Shown here piece by piece: positions 23,445-36,944 of a stretch of 64,000 bases of DNA (positions within the stretch are counted from its first letter, which is position 1; each line of letters starts with the position of its first letter). The position numbers and the translations under genes were made by a program. The stretch lies in assembly GCA_021613535.1 (NCBI GenBank), contig CP075496.1:5828001-5892000 (forward strand). The letters run 5' to 3'. The stretch comes from Adineta vaga (lineage: Eukaryota; Rotifera). The notes beneath the pieces were generated by a model. The model saw only the letters and a list, made by a program, of their open reading frames with translations. It made no database searches and was not told the DNA's origin.

Positions 23445-25218
23445 CTAGCATGGCTTAGGCTGCCAACAATTGCACCATTCATCAGGTATTCCAGCAGTTC
23501 GACAAGTTCGATCATTAGATATGTTTTCAGAAAACAGATTGATTGCTTTTGGTAATGTTAAAGGCAATGAACTTTTAGCAAATCGAGCAAACGTCATATA
23601 AATATCACCGTGACTAATGAGTTTATCACTATTCGATTTTAAATAATTCATAATACTAGTTGAATCTTTCACATTTTTACCTATTAGAATATAAAGTGGC
23701 GGATTTCGATGATCAAATTCACGCCATAATTCTTTCCAATCATGTCCATGTAAACCATGATCACCGAGTATAATGAGTATTGTATTGTCCAATGCTTCAG
23801 ATTTATTTGCGGCAAGTAAAAAATCATGAAATGCCGTATCTAATACTGCATAATTAACTAATTCATCTTCAGTATGTGGATCGACCATATTATTTATTGA
23901 AAACCAACCACCTGAACGCATAGCGTTAAAGCGATCATAAAGATACGAAAACATTTCATCTGCTATCCATGTCGTACTTTTAATACAGCCACCTTTGTTG
24001 TTATATAATTCAACTGTATCACCACCAAATTCACCAAAATAATTACTTGCTAAAACACGATCAACAGTTTTAGAAGGAATGTAATTTGGCAATTGATAAC
24101 TATAACTTTCTAAGAGACTAGTTGCATAACCAGCTTGCTTGTACAAATTTAGAAGTGAAGTTTGTTGACAATTACCAGAACCACAGTATACTCTTCTCAT
24201 ATTTGGTTCAGAATTTCTTCCATTCACATTGAGATAACGAAATTCAATTCCTTTGGCATCTCTTAATGCCGATAAGGTATATGGAGTTGAATTGGATTTA
24301 CTAGGAAAAAAAATAGTCAAAGTAAATATACAATTATCTTTTTGTTTTGTCAGTTGAATAAATTTTATGTATTCTAAGAAACGATAATCTAACAGAACAA
24401 TCAGAAACAGTTTTATATGATGTGAGGTATTTTTCTTCTTCTTGAAGTTTCTTTAAACAGCATAAAATGAATATACCTGTAAGCTGTGAGGAGACTATAA
24501 GAACGTGGCATTCTTCTATACATTGCTTGTCGACCAAGAGCATCGAATTGTAGAAACACAACGTTCGGTTTCTGCTTGGCAGCGGCAGATGGTTCAGGAA
24601 GCGGTCGAGAATGCAAATGCAGACGAGTAACCGGCTCTGAATAAAATGGAAGACTACATTGAGTGTAAACCCATTCATGATCTCCCATATTAACAGGACT
24701 GATATAATTCTCTAGAAGTGAATTTCGAGTTCGAAAACCATATTTTGGTTGCATCGATGGTGGACAATCAATAACTAATGTATTATTAGTTCTGATTATT
24801 TTTGAAAACGTTGGCGCCCAACAACCATGTCGATACATCGGTCCCCATCTACAAAAAAAATTTCTCTCAGTACCGATCAACATAATCAAATTCTACAAGA
24901 TTAAAAGAACACTTACCGATGCCGCCATATAAAGTCTAATGTCGATGCCAAACTACGACTGTCAGTTTCTGGTATATAACAATTACGCAACTTTTCGTTG
25001 ACTTGAACATTGTATTCACTTCTTGGTGCATTTGGTCGAAACCTGATATTTGAATCACATACATTTCCTTTATTCTCTTGTATAAAGATAGTTCTATTGA
25101 ATATTTTATAATTTATTGAAGTTCTAGTCAGTATATGAGGAAATGTTAGAATTGAAAAAAGTGTTACAACCAAAAAGGCAAGTGCCATCAATACATAATG
25201 ATAGCAAGGTTTTGTCAT
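23445..25218 (-). CDS. DUF229 sulfatase-like type II membrane protein
   Basis: Three exons (25218-24917, 24848-24477, 24300-23445) join to 1,530 nt, 509 residues. Residues about 8-28 (YVLMALAFLVVTLFSILTF) are a signal anchor after a short cytosolic tail, giving a type II topology. The lumenal part has the alkaline-phosphatase/sulfatase-like core of the DUF229 family: KPNVVFLQFDALGRQAMYRR in place of the usual metal-nucleophile strand, LDNTILIILGDHGLHG with the conserved DHG metal-ligand motif, and a cysteine-rich end (CRTAGIPDEWCNCWQPKPC). The catalytic chemistry of the family is not established. Sulfatase, phosphodiesterase or pseudoenzyme roles are all possible. The protein likely acts in the Golgi or on the cell surface. 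Tail to tail with CEP97. Confidence 0.85.
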
Positions 25219-28200
25219 GGTCTGTTCAATTTATATGAATTCATGCAATAATCGATGTTAGCGATCAATTTCTAATCATAAACAACGAGACAGATGACTT
25301 CAATATCTAGAATAACAAAATAACTTTTTAAGAATTCCAAATAAAAACTCATCTGTATGTCTACAGATACGTCATCAAATAGATTTGAAGTTCGAAAATG
25401 AAAATACGAATAGTCATATGTCATTGCCTGACGAAATTCTTTCGTTTTCTACACATATATAATGGTTGTCAATGAAGATAGTTAAGAAACTTCGAAAATA
25501 ATCTCATCAATTCTAAAATAGAAATAAACTGGGACAATTTCGTGGAAAAGACGCGTAAATGATTAACCATCAAATATTGAATAGTTTGACGCTAAGAAAA
25601 TAGTATCATATTTCCCTAATCTATTTATTTGCTATATAATAAATCTTTTAATGCAAGGTTAGAAGAAAAAAATCGGTGCAATCAATAAATATCATATTTA
25701 CTTTCATGAAGACAAAACTACATGGAATATTTTCAAATAACTACGTACAATCGTTATTTAGTGAGTTTATTTCATTGATACGTGACTTCTTCAAAGAAAA
25801 ATCTTTTTTTTTGATAGATATGTTCGATTTTTCTCTTATTTAAATCAAAATATCACACATACTCGTACATTTCTGTTAATTAACTTTTCTCTACGTTTAC
25901 CAATGATATCGATGTATAACCACCTTCATTTTCTCTAGAATATTTCTGCTATCTGAAGATTGAATGATGATTAATCGATAAACACGTGCGAATTATCAAA
26001 TGACTAAATACTAAGATAGAAAATCTCATTAAGATTTCATTGTCATTCATTTTTCATATATCGCACTCTTCTATCATTTGTATATGTAGATAAAACATGT
26101 GCTTGAATTCAAACAATGTATTAATAGTAATAATATCTACACCTTTAGAAATCCAAAATCATACTGACGCAGACTGTTGAAAAGAAATCAGTGAAAGTGT
26201 GGAGGTCGATATCATGCTCATGTTGAGAGAGATCTCGACAACGATTGATATGACTATACTAATATTTAACGACAGACTATGAAGAAAGAAGTTGCTGTAT
26301 GATATACTTTTGGTTTCTATCATCAGTCATTCTATAAAATATGTTGTCAATTTCTAGTCACTATCAGTATATCTTTAAAACGCTCTACTAATCATACTAT
26401 ATATATACAGCATGATTTCGATTTGTCGTCCAAATGATCTCTAATTATATTATCAAAATTTATTTCATTTACATACAAAACGTAGATATGGTATACATCA
26501 TTTTCTCAACATATAGATCTATTAGTTAAAAAAAAATATTCAATTGAAATGATCATTATGATATTTTACTATGACTACTGGCTCGAGAATAGAGAAACAC
26601 GGTAGAAAGACAGAGATTGACAATGACGTTATGTGTAATATGACTAGCAAGCACATATAGTCAATTTGCACAGCATGTTCGTCATATATTAACTATTGTC
26701 AATATTAATGCTCGCGAGAGAAAAAGAAAAGAGTAGAATTCTAACGTTACTTGAGCAATTAGAGAAAAACAATCAGTTTTTCTTTATTCGGTAAAGTAAA
26801 GCCAATCTGTAGTTGATATGATTTTTATAGTTTAACTGAAATATAGTAAGCTAAACTGCAAGATATATTCTATAAAAGAAAAATATACATATTTTACTTT
26901 AGTCAAAGCAGTACGCATACATTTTTTAATATTTATCTATGATTCGACAGATAATTTGATCGTTAATAATACGATCAATGTCTAATACGTAAAAAAAACT
27001 GACTTTATGACTTTGTAAAGTATATAAATCATCATTTTAACATACTTTCTTTTACTTTTTCTTGAAGACTAAATATGATTAATATTGGACATTTACCAGG
27101 AATTAAAACTAGTCGACGCGATATGTTCGTATCACCATCACTATAATATGAGCATGTGCACTAGGTGGGATAAACTAACTCTTTATTATGAACGTGCATA
27201 TTTTTCTTTTTTATATTTACAAAAGTTTTTGTATGTCAAGTCTTTATTCATAAATCAAAGACGTCACATGACGTTAGCAAATATATAATCTATATGTTTT
27301 AGAAAAGTAGTTTAATCAGTATTTTTTTAGACAAGTCACTACTTCGTATTTCTCAAAGATAAAGTTTCCATTGATATTTCGATTCGACGCACATATAGAC
27401 ATCATCTAATATTGATTTTTCATTTTTCTCACTCATTTACAAATAGCTAATAAAACGATATATATATATTAGCTTAGCAAAGTTTTATAGATATAAATTA
27501 GATAAGTCATGTATAATAGGAAATCCAAGGAAAAATTTCCAAAATAGAAATACTAAAAACTACAATGCTTAAAAGATAACGAATAAAATCTCAGTTTTCT
27601 ATACTTTTCTCTGATTAAACACCTTATTCTGATAGATATCTGTTCATACTAATGCTTATTTAACTGTATCTGTACGTTACTGCGCCTATAAATACACTAT
27701 ATTGATCTTGTCTACCTTTATGTTACGTTTTTTCTTTTATTCCTATCGTCACAAGAATACTTTTGGAAGGAGACTTCGATTCTTCCGTTTATTTTCATAT
27801 ACTAATCTTTACATATCAATACACATATCGGTGTCTCGTCCTTCATACCTGTTCTCTGATTTCTCTTTTCATTGATCAATCGTTATATGTTCGCATTGGT
27901 TTCTACAAACGCTTTTTAAAATTTTTCAAAAATATCTGTCCAAATATTCTCAATATGAATCAGTCATTGATTTGATTTAGTTTCACTTTTCTTGCACGTG
28001 TTATTTTCGAGTATGTAGAATAATAAGTAAATTTTGAATAAAATAAAATATACCTTTCTTCCTCTCTAATAGTTGACATGTAAAGACAATTTGTAATTCT
28101 AGATGATGGATGAAAAACCGTTCTACAATTGTCTCAGGTGGTGTCTTTTGAACTAGGAAAAGTATGTAAAATTCATATTTTAACTAACCATTGAATGTTC

Positions 28201-29842
28201 TACTTGCATAGTACCAATATTATTTCATAAACACTTGAAAATGCTATTTTCCTCTGGAGCAAGTTCCGTTTTTACAGAACATATATTAGTATGTAAGAAT
28301 TGAGAAATTTATTTATCGATAGCCGAGGAAAAAAAAGAATAAATTATCAGAAAGATATGTTCTCAAGATAAGGAAGAAAGAAAGAAAGAAAGAGATATGT
28401 TCATAATAAAACAAGAAAAAAAAGAAACTAGTACAATTGTCATGGACATTGAATAGTGAAACTATTTTCCTATATTCAGACAGAGTTGTTCACTCGCTCG
28501 TATGATTCTTATCATTTCCAATTCTCTGACTTTTACCAAGATTGATTATAGGTAAGTCGCTATGTAATGATAGATGTTAATGTAAACTACACTCAATTTT
28601 CGTTTAGATATTCTTGAAAGTATTCTAGATAGTAAAACAATATGTGTAAATAGTATAGTTTCAATTCCAATTATTCTTAATTCGACTTTCTTGAAAATAA
28701 TATAAATTTGAATAAAAGACTTACATATGCTCCTGTTGATAAGAAAAAATTGTTATCGAAGGGTGTAAGATTTTTTTTTCTCTTCATATTTGCATATTCA
28801 CATTGGCCCATGTTATCTGTGTAGGTAAAAATGATTCATTCACAAATGTCGTTTTAGAAGTACTATCGAAGAAATATGTTCCATTATTCTGTGAGCTTTT
28901 ATAACTATCAAATAACACGTTGTGGACAAGTAGAACCAAATCATACTTTGATTTGCTATAATTTGTATTGTATCACGTTACTGTTGAAATTCAAAGAATA
29001 TATGAAACTTTTCAGTGACGACAGCATTCTCTTCTTACTTTAGTCACTTTTTTTTTGTAGATGTGTAGTTATAAGATTGGATATGAAATTCAAAATCCAT
29101 AGTCATACGTTGAAACTTTAAACTGAAGTATTTGTACAAAGGTTTATTGAAAATTTATCGTCTAATAATACACTGTAGGATCTATAGCAACTGAATATTC
29201 TTGCGATGTTGTTGATAAGAAATTTTCAATGAATTTTACTAATTACATATATTCATATACAATATTCGTCCAATTTATTTCAAATTACATTCTTAGACAT
29301 CAGAAAGAACTTTCTTTTCTATCTTATTTATGTACTTTGGCAAGTAATAACTTAGAATTCTCTGATCTTCTATATGATAGCTATTCAAAGAATTAGTCGA
29401 ATAGAATAGTTGAGTCCATATTCAAGAAAATACCTTTTCTCATCTTTATTTATTTTATTACGGATTATATTCTAGGAAATGTGACACAGCCGATATTTCA
29501 ATTTCTAAAATATTTTACTATCAATATAAAATTCATTTTAGATTAAATTATCTACATTTGTTTTATAGAGTGTTCTCTATTAGCTATTGTTATTGTAGCT
29601 CATCTTTCTCTTCTATGCTATTCTACTATCGATGGGTAGTCAACAAAATAAAACGAACATAGTAAAATATGAGATATCTTTATGAAAAGCAGAAGCAAAA
29701 TGATTTTGTTTTAAAGGATGCTTCTTTGTCAATATAGATTTGTCTGTCTTTATATCTGCACAATTTTATCTATTTAGAACGAACATAATCTGTCTTTCGT
29801 GATAGCTTATATCTATATTTTATTTACACAATTTTATAGACG
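25219..29842. other. 4.6 kb region without a recognisable gene
   Basis: Very AT-rich with short TA and GAAA repeats (GAAAGAAAGAAAGAAAG near 28377). Open frames at 27085-27288 and 27763-27975 are short, start on weak codons and have no recognisable motif. It should hold the promoters of the divergent DUF229 and SLC35A4 genes. I see no RNA gene or mobile element that I can support. Confidence 0.5.
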
Positions 29843-30982
29843 ATGACTAACAGTGAAAGACTAATTAATATCAATACTGATGGCGCCATGATCCAAAAGG
29901 AAGCAATAAAAATTGATCTTCCATCTCTGACAATTGAAAAGAAAGATGATGTTTCTCAATCACTTGCATTTCGAGCAATGGTTCTTTTCCAAGTTCTTGC
30001 ATATGGTTCTTATTCCGTATTGGTACATCTTTGTGAACGTGGTGGTGTTATTATGTTTTCTTCTACGACTATGAATTTAGTTCTTGAATTTATTAAACTT
30101 TCTTTTTCCCTTACCAGTCATTTATTTAACTCAAGAAAATCATCATCAATGGATATTTTCAATTATAAGTTATGGTTTCGTCATTCTTTACCTTATTCAA
30201 TTCCTGGACTTCTCTATTTTATAAATAATAATCTTGCTGTTCATATGCAACTTCAAATGGATCCTGCTTCATATCAAATTTTGTCCAATTTTAAAATTGT
30301 TACTACTGCTATTCTTTATCGAATCATTATTAAACAGAAATTATCCCGACAACAATGGTTTGCTGTTTTGCTTCTTTTCTGTGGTGGACTATTCTATAGT
30401 TTAGGTAAATTTCTGTGAAGAATAACAATGAGAGTATCATTCGAATAGGAAATAGCATCTCGTTTCTTATTTTAAGGTGCAATAAATGATCCTGCGAAGA
30501 TCAGTAAAGTCAATATGCGACGTATGTATATTCGTCCGTTAGGGCTTCCAATGATCTTTATCTACTGTACACTTAGCGGCTTTGCAGGTGTCTACAATGA
30601 ATGGATTCTTAAGAAATACTATTCCGAATCTCTTCATAAACAAAATATCTATCTCTATACTTATGGAACTTTATTAAATCTAATTCCTGCAGTTGGAATA
30701 CCATTACTTACATCAAAATCCTTGTTTAAACTAGATTTATTCAAAGGTTTTTCATTTTACACATGGTTAATTATTGCAACACAAGCTCTCAATGGTCTAT
30801 TTATGTCAGTTGTAATCAAACATTCATCAAATATCATTCGTCTATTTATCATTTCATTTTCATTAATTGTTACCACTGTATTATCCGTCATAGTTTTTGA
30901 TTTGACATTAAATATTTATTTTTTTGTATCATTTGCAGCTATGATGTCTGCAGTTTATTTATATTATTTCAAAGAAGTTTAA
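29843..30982 (+). CDS. SLC35A4-like Golgi nucleotide-sugar transporter family protein
   Basis: Two exons (29843-30404, 30477-30982) join to 1,068 nt, 355 residues, with about ten hydrophobic segments, as in the SLC35 drug/metabolite-transporter fold. Family signatures are MDPASYQILSNFKIVTTAIL and WLIIATQALNGLFMSVVIKH followed by SSNIIRLFIISFSLIV. The last two match SLC35A4 better than the CMP-sialic acid or UDP-galactose members (the latter carry KYADN-type ends). SLC35A4 is a Golgi protein of the nucleotide-sugar transporter family, linked to CDP-ribitol supply in vertebrates. The substrate here is not known. The splice acceptor TATAG at 29835-29839 is only three bases before the ATG. Confidence 0.85.
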
Positions 30983-31589
30983 TTGTTTATCAGTATCAAT
31001 CGTAAATCCTTCTGTACGCAATCGAACCTTTTTACAATTGCAATAATTTCATCTACATATTAAATAAATCTATTTAGTTTATTGATAAATTGATATAACA
31101 AAACATCTTCTATTTTAATATAACTATCCTATTTGATAAAGTTCGTCTATTAAAACATTTACGTAATTTCACAATAGATACTACATTGTAAGTGACAGTT
31201 ACAATCGTGAGTACTTATCGAAGAACATGATTAAGGTTATAAAGAAAAAATCAAATCATTGTGCTATGAGACCTGCGATTAACATAATATATACTTTTTA
31301 TTTTATACTTGATAACATAGCGATACACATTATTAATCTAGCATTATTATGTAGTCTATCTTAGAAATTCCAAAAGCTTGCAGAAATTAGCCTTTGTATA
31401 GGTAACCTAATGGATATTATAGTAAATCAATAGTTAAATTCATTTCATGTATTCTAGGATTTGACATACTTCCAGCGCTATATGGAAAATGTGTGAAATC
31501 AGATTCTTGTGTTCTCTTTCATTTTGCAATCGTATTCTATATCTAAATAAATATTCGTTAGAGTGGAAATCAAAAAGCAAAAGTTGTTA
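30983..31589. other. intergenic region downstream of SLC35A4
   Basis: AATAAA near 31060 could be the SLC35A4 polyadenylation signal. No other feature seen. Confidence 0.4.
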
Positions 31590-32065
31590 GTATACCGTTG
31601 ATATCGATATATTTATCGTCTTCGACAAATGAGCAGATTTGTATTGCTTATACTTGTATTGATGATCATATAGACAATCCGGGTGATTATATTAATCTTG
31701 GATTTAGTTCTGTCGAATTCGAACAAGCAAGAATGACTTTGAGAAACTCAACAAAAAAATGATTATGATCTTACTGGTATTCTGATTCATAATAAACACA
31801 TAGAAAACATACAAAAATCACTTGAATATCCTGTTACTTCTTCTTTTTTCAAAGAAATTATTATTTGGAATAATAATACACAATTGAATTTAACAGTTAA
31901 TGATCTTCATTCTTATAATCATTCAATACCATCAGTTCGTATCATTAATCCCATAGATAACTTCGATTATTTAGCTAAATATTATGCTTGTATTCAAGTC
32001 AAAACTAGGGGTAAACATAGTTCAGTTCACCGAACTGAACTAATCGATCAACTAAACTGATGTGA
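31590..32065 (+). pseudogene. degraded glycosyltransferase-like fragment
   Basis: A plus-strand reading frame can be followed only by changing frame once in the A-run at 31752-31759. After the shift it reads GILIHNKHIENIQKSLEYPV, FFKEIIIWNNN, VRIINPIDNFDYLAKYYACI. This resembles the central part of exostosin/GT64-type glycosyltransferase domains, with the characteristic EIIIWNNN strand. No proper start, downstream catalytic part or intron structure is visible, so I call it a decayed partial copy. Confidence 0.5.
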
Positions 32066-33647
32066 ACTCTAAATTCCATTCCTTTGTTTAAAGGGTTATA
32101 GCTTGGGTTATAACTAGTCGAACTTACAAAAAGTAGTTTTAACTTCAACAATGCATGCAATACTACTCACATTTATATGTTACTATGATCAAGAAGATAT
32201 TCAATCATACAGATAATATTATCAACTTTGTATGAGAGTCAAACCCGAAAAACTATATTGCAAATATTATTTGATCACAATGAAAAGCCTTAATGAACTA
32301 TCTTGTTTCATTGATCGATGTAATTTCATACGGTTAAATATTCTCTTTGATTCATTCAGAAAGAAAGGAAAACAGCGACATGCTTGATTTGATTTATATT
32401 CAACTGTCTCATTATATATAGTGCATTTTTGTTCTCCACTTCTTTTCAACAAATGTGCACCTGAAGATAATTCATTATACATGTGTTTCTTTTTATGTTT
32501 CCATTCACTAGGGTCTGGTTTCGGAAATCTTTTCTTAGCCTTCATTCTCAGGTTCTCGCCGTTTAATGTATTCGTCGGAGTTCTGATTGCATTTTCTTGC
32601 GTGTGAACACCAATGTCCACCATTCGTCACAACATATACAGCAGAAAAATCATTGAAATAAAATAAATTCTTACATGATGAAAAGCGCAAAAGATATATT
32701 GGTTATGATGTGATTCATAGCAAGTTTGATTCACATCAAGTTAAATTTCATCCTTGAACAAAACTGTTGAGTTTAATTGACAACCTTGTTAATGTTCATT
32801 TCTAATATATTCCAAGTTAAAAAATATCATAGGAAATGTTGAATCAGTCGATTTATAGCAATACTTTTCAAAGATTTTTCTATAAAAAATGGCATTTAAA
32901 TCAATTTTGATCTAAGAATAGTTCCAGTGGATTAATATTTAGTGATATTATAAAACTCGTCATCAATAAAAGAGATTCGTATGGCTTTTCATGTTTGATG
33001 CGAATGTGGTAGTGCATTATTATAGAATCATTTTATGCTACTGATAAAATATTTCGTTAGAATTAATTCATTTTATGTTCTTCTATTTAGATAAAGAAAA
33101 CTAACCGAAATGTGCCTATCATGAGGATCATATACATCAATGTTTTTTTACTATTGTTATCTGTATAATTCTTTATTATTCGATGTTGTTTTTTCACTAA
33201 TCTTAGTCGAAGTTAACATCGTTGATAAGATTAATGATTGAATTGTTGTTGTTGGTTGTTTTTCTTCTGATTCTCTTTCATAACCAAAGACTTCGAGTAC
33301 ATCAGTTGGATCATATTCTGTATTGACTTGACTGTATGCTTTGTTTGCCAGTGATTATTGTGACTATTGCATTCGTCATATTCGCAACAAAAGTTAATTA
33401 CGAAGTTCATATCTTTAAAACTGATATCAAAAACAAGTTCAATCCTATCTCCTGTTTGTTTCACGTCGTCATTAAAACAATTTTGATGATTTCTGTGTTT
33501 GCATGTTATACGGACTTCTAATCCTCAAGAATATATTCTTACATTCAGCCACGGCTAATCACACTTGTACTCTTCACTGAGTCTTCAAGTCTGAATTTAA
33601 TTTGAAGATGACACTTTAAAAATGATTCATTTATTATATAGTATTAT
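32066..33647. other. AT-rich intergenic region among pseudogenes
   Basis: Contains a near-palindrome at 32018-32045 (AGTTCAGTTCACCGAACTGAACT). Short open frames on both strands (for example 32267-32623 minus) have no recognisable motif. Confidence 0.4.
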
Positions 33648-34527
33648 ATGTCGTCTATCGTTTCACATAAAAAAATAGTTCTTAATCCTCAATACATTTT
33701 TATTATTTTATGTTTATTATTCCTTTCTACACGAGTAATTTTTCTTGTGTTTGATTATAATATTTATTCACAAGCGATTCGTCTGAATTCTATCGAAATT
33801 TTATTGGATATCATATTAATTCAACAATAAATTTCTATGATGAATCATCAGAAATCAATTTTGAAACAACTGATGTCAACAAATCAGGTAGTATATAATA
33901 CTCAAAGCAATACTAATATTCATTCTCACTCATCCTCACAATTATCATCTATTAGAAATCAAAACTTTCACATCCTTCAACGCTCTGCAAATAATGATCT
34001 TTCGAATAATAATCATCTCAAATCTCGTTTTACATATTGCATTAAATCTCCAAATTTTAATGATGATTTCATATTCTTTAGCAATATTCTTCCATTTAAA
34101 ATACAAAATAATTCATCACATTCAACATTATTCAGTATATGGAAAGTAGGAGACGACAATCTGTCGACCTGTTGGCAATCTTATCGAATTCCGCATTCAA
34201 ACAATTTTTTTTTCTATTAATTTTTTACAACCTCAAATGAATATTACATTTATGTTGACACTAGCACATATTTTCACATTAGAAGATAATCTTGAAATAA
34301 AAATTTCATTCAATAGTATTTGGTGGATTCCTTATCTTTCATTAAAAGGAATTTATACAAAAAAGATTGTTATGCCTGAATAACAATTACAAACTATTCT
34401 CTTCGATTCTGCTCAATTTAATCCAGGTTTTCAATCCTTTCGGTATATTTCATTTACAATTCGCGATCACCCTAATGAATCTTTGCAATATGTGATATTC
34501 AAATTATTAAGAAATAAAAAGAAGTAA
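33648..34527 (+). pseudogene. degraded single-pass membrane protein gene
   Basis: Starts MSSIVSHKKIVLNPQYIFII, with a hydrophobic anchor of about 22 residues. The frame continues after an in-frame TAA at 33828-33830 (SMMNHQKSILKQLMSTNQVV), shifts by one in the T-run at 34205-34214, and has another in-frame TAA at 34381-34383 before ending near 34527. The long stretches of protein-like composition between the lesions suggest a gene inactivated fairly recently. I do not recognise the family. Confidence 0.45.
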
Positions 34528-35021
34528 AATTCGTTTATGATTGATAAAATTTACATGGATCAGCAGAGTCCCTTCTAAATAGATTTCAAGCTGACCTCGT
34601 CTTTTCAAAGTTTGATTCGGGCTTTGAAAAAGCTGCTATTTTTCTTCTTGGTTAATGTAGATTATGAAATAAATGCCATAAATAATTCAACATATGTCAG
34701 GGATTGTAATAAACATCAGCTTTATTGACGACGGATTTTATACGCAGATGATATTTTTGTGTTGAGAATTGCTGGATTGAGAATGTTCTCAGAAATGCAG
34801 AAGATAATGACAACATATGAGTTGCGCTTGAGAAGAAAACGTATACAGTTTTTAACTACACTAAAAAAATATGAAAGAATTTCACAATACAGTCTTGCAA
34901 TGTTACATTCGTTGGAATTCGTATATGCAATAATCAATTACTCTAGATCTGAACATTCTCTGTCATTGTGTTTTTTCGAAAAACTTACAATTAGACTCCT
35001 TGAACTATTATATGGTTATCG

Positions 35022-35924
35022 TTATGTCATTGTCGGTACTATATCGTTTGATTGTTTTAAAATTTTTTTCTTTAATAAAGCTCTTAAGGGTTCTGTAAAT
35101 TGAAATAATATAATCAACACGGATATTGTCGATGCATGAAGAAATATATATGCTATTCGGAAATGAAATTGTGGTGCTCGATGAAAAAATGCCATGAACA
35201 TGATTAATATATATGGAAAAGCTATGCCAATAAGAATTGCAATTAATATGACTAATCGACGAACCATTTTCAATTCTCGTCTTGCACGATCGATATTCGA
35301 ATGATTTGCTACATTATTACGTATTGTTTTTACATATCGAACTAATTTATAATAAATCAAGATCACTAATGATAATGGAACTGAATAGGCCAAACATGCT
35401 CCATAGATAATAGAAAACGAAAGTCGAAGAATTATTTGACAAATTTGATTGTCACTGTTGTAAACAATATCACTCGTAAATACAAACGGAATGATGTATA
35501 TAATACCATATGTCCATGTTAAGCAAATACAAAACATTTGAAATCGAACTTTTTGCCAGGCTAAATGAGTTGGATAGACAACAATCATATATCGTTGAAA
35601 AGCTTGTAAGAAAAACGAACAATTGAATAATGTATATGTTATATAACCAACAAAACCTCGTATAACACAAAGTGAATCTTCATATACGACTTGTTCTAAA
35701 TCATTCATCAGTGTAAATAGAGACATTCTTAGAAGAATAATTCCAAGTATGATTCCAATAAAATAAGTATGACCAATTAACATCATTGATATTGTATGAC
35801 ATGTTTTATTCACAATGATAATAAGTAAGACAAGAATCGCTACGATAATAATTAAAATACTATTGATAACCATGAGAATATCGAAAGGAATAAACCATGA
35901 TTCAATAGAACTAGTTGAATTCAT
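35022..35924 (-). CDS. intronless rhodopsin-class G-protein-coupled receptor
   Basis: A 300-residue single-exon protein with seven hydrophobic segments at about 19-41, 50-70, 90-112, 131-150, 172-195, 227-247 and 258-277. It has a short N-terminal exterior with an N-glycosylation site (NSTSS). The DRY position after TM3 reads QRY in FQRYMIVVYP. TM7 lacks NPxxY and has FTEPLRALL instead, a pattern common in divergent invertebrate receptors. The third intracellular loop (RARRELKMVRRLVILIAILI) is short and basic. The ligand is unknown; peptide or chemosensory roles are both possible. The start is the first ATG, with a T-rich acceptor about 30 bases upstream (TTTTTTTGTAG). Confidence 0.85.
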   Translation of the reverse strand: MNSTSSIESWFIPFDILMVINSILIIIVAILVLLIIIVNKTCHTISMMLIGHTYFIGIILGIILLRMSLFTLMNDLEQVVYEDSLCVIRGFVGYITYTLFNCSFFLQAFQRYMIVVYPTHLAWQKVRFQMFCICLTWTYGIIYIIPFVFTSDIVYNSDNQICQIILRLSFSIIYGACLAYSVPLSLVILIYYKLVRYVKTIRNNVANHSNIDRARRELKMVRRLVILIAILIGIAFPYILIMFMAFFHRAPQFHFRIAYIFLHASTISVLIILFQFTEPLRALLKKKILKQSNDIVPTMT

Positions 35925-36944
35925 GTTTTGAAGATATTTGTGTATAATTATAATTTCTACAAAAAAATCTAAAATCTTGACAAGTGTAACTCATGTAAGA
36001 AAATATTTTTCACTAATTCAAATAATTACTTGTGCAGAAGATGATTGACTGTGTAAACAATGAACACCTTTTCTATTCAGATTAAAAAGAGAAATAGTCG
36101 TATCTTTACTAAGTTAGTAATTTTCTTTCTCTCAAATGTCAAAGATCAATAGAAATGACTTAATCTTGAATCTCTTTGTCATAGTTAAAGAGAAAGAATT
36201 ATCGATAAATAAAAATTTTTCATTTGTTTTTCCTTGGATTCTTGAATTTTTTTTTCTTTACGTACGCACCTAAACATGGAGAGAAGCAAACAGTTCAAGC
36301 AAGAAGTGAAATAACAGGGTTATTCATGTAATTCTTTGACAGTCTAATTAGCTTGAGTGAAAGCTTTCCGAAAAAAATGTATAGCTTGAATAAAACACTA
36401 TCTAATAATTGTATTTTATTGTTGTATTAGGGTATCTCGGCGTCATACCGTGATCCAGGGATATTTTTTATACTGATGATGATTAAGACATTCATTAAAT
36501 GCTTGTGATTTCCTGAACATTCAGTTCTTTAGTTACAATAAATGCTACTAATGAACGTTAGTCTTAAACACGTGTGATATTGTTTGAATGGCGAAAGAGA
36601 GAGATATAATCGAATGTGTCATACAAAACCAAAGAACCAATGAAAATCGATTAAAATATAAGCTTTTACAACGATATTGCGCAAAAAAGTGATTCAATTT
36701 TACTTCGCAAGTACGTTAATTCAATTTGAACAAATTTCACTCGAAAAAACAATCAAGATGTCGCACTGAGTAAGTATTTTATTGATTATCAGACAGTTTC
36801 AGTGATATCAATGAATCCGATTGGACTTTCAAAAATTGGGTAAAAAAGTCAGGGACTAGTTTAGGAATGGTCATATATCGTTCTTTTTTTGTAGTTATAA
36901 TTTTCACATTTAACATATTTTGTTCCTAGAATCAGAATATCTCA
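35925..36944. other. intergenic region between GPCR and NHL genes
   Basis: Divergent gene pair, so both promoters should lie here. Around 36757 an ATG followed by TCGCACTGA stops at once and is probably in the 5' UTR of the NHL gene. An acceptor (TTCCTAG) ends at 36929. Confidence 0.4.

Noticed and set aside
26190-26250. Short hairpin GTTGAGAGAGATCTCGACAAC with outer GATATCA/TGATAT pairing
   Set aside because: The terminal loop is only about four bases and the stem too short for a microRNA precursor; no known seed.
32267-32623. 118-codon minus-strand open frame
   Set aside because: No recognisable motif, no splice context, and it lies in a pseudogene-rich stretch.
34759-35103. Plus-strand open frame of 114 codons overlapping the GPCR end
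   Set aside because: Antisense to the receptor 3' part and its flank; no protein-family resemblance.
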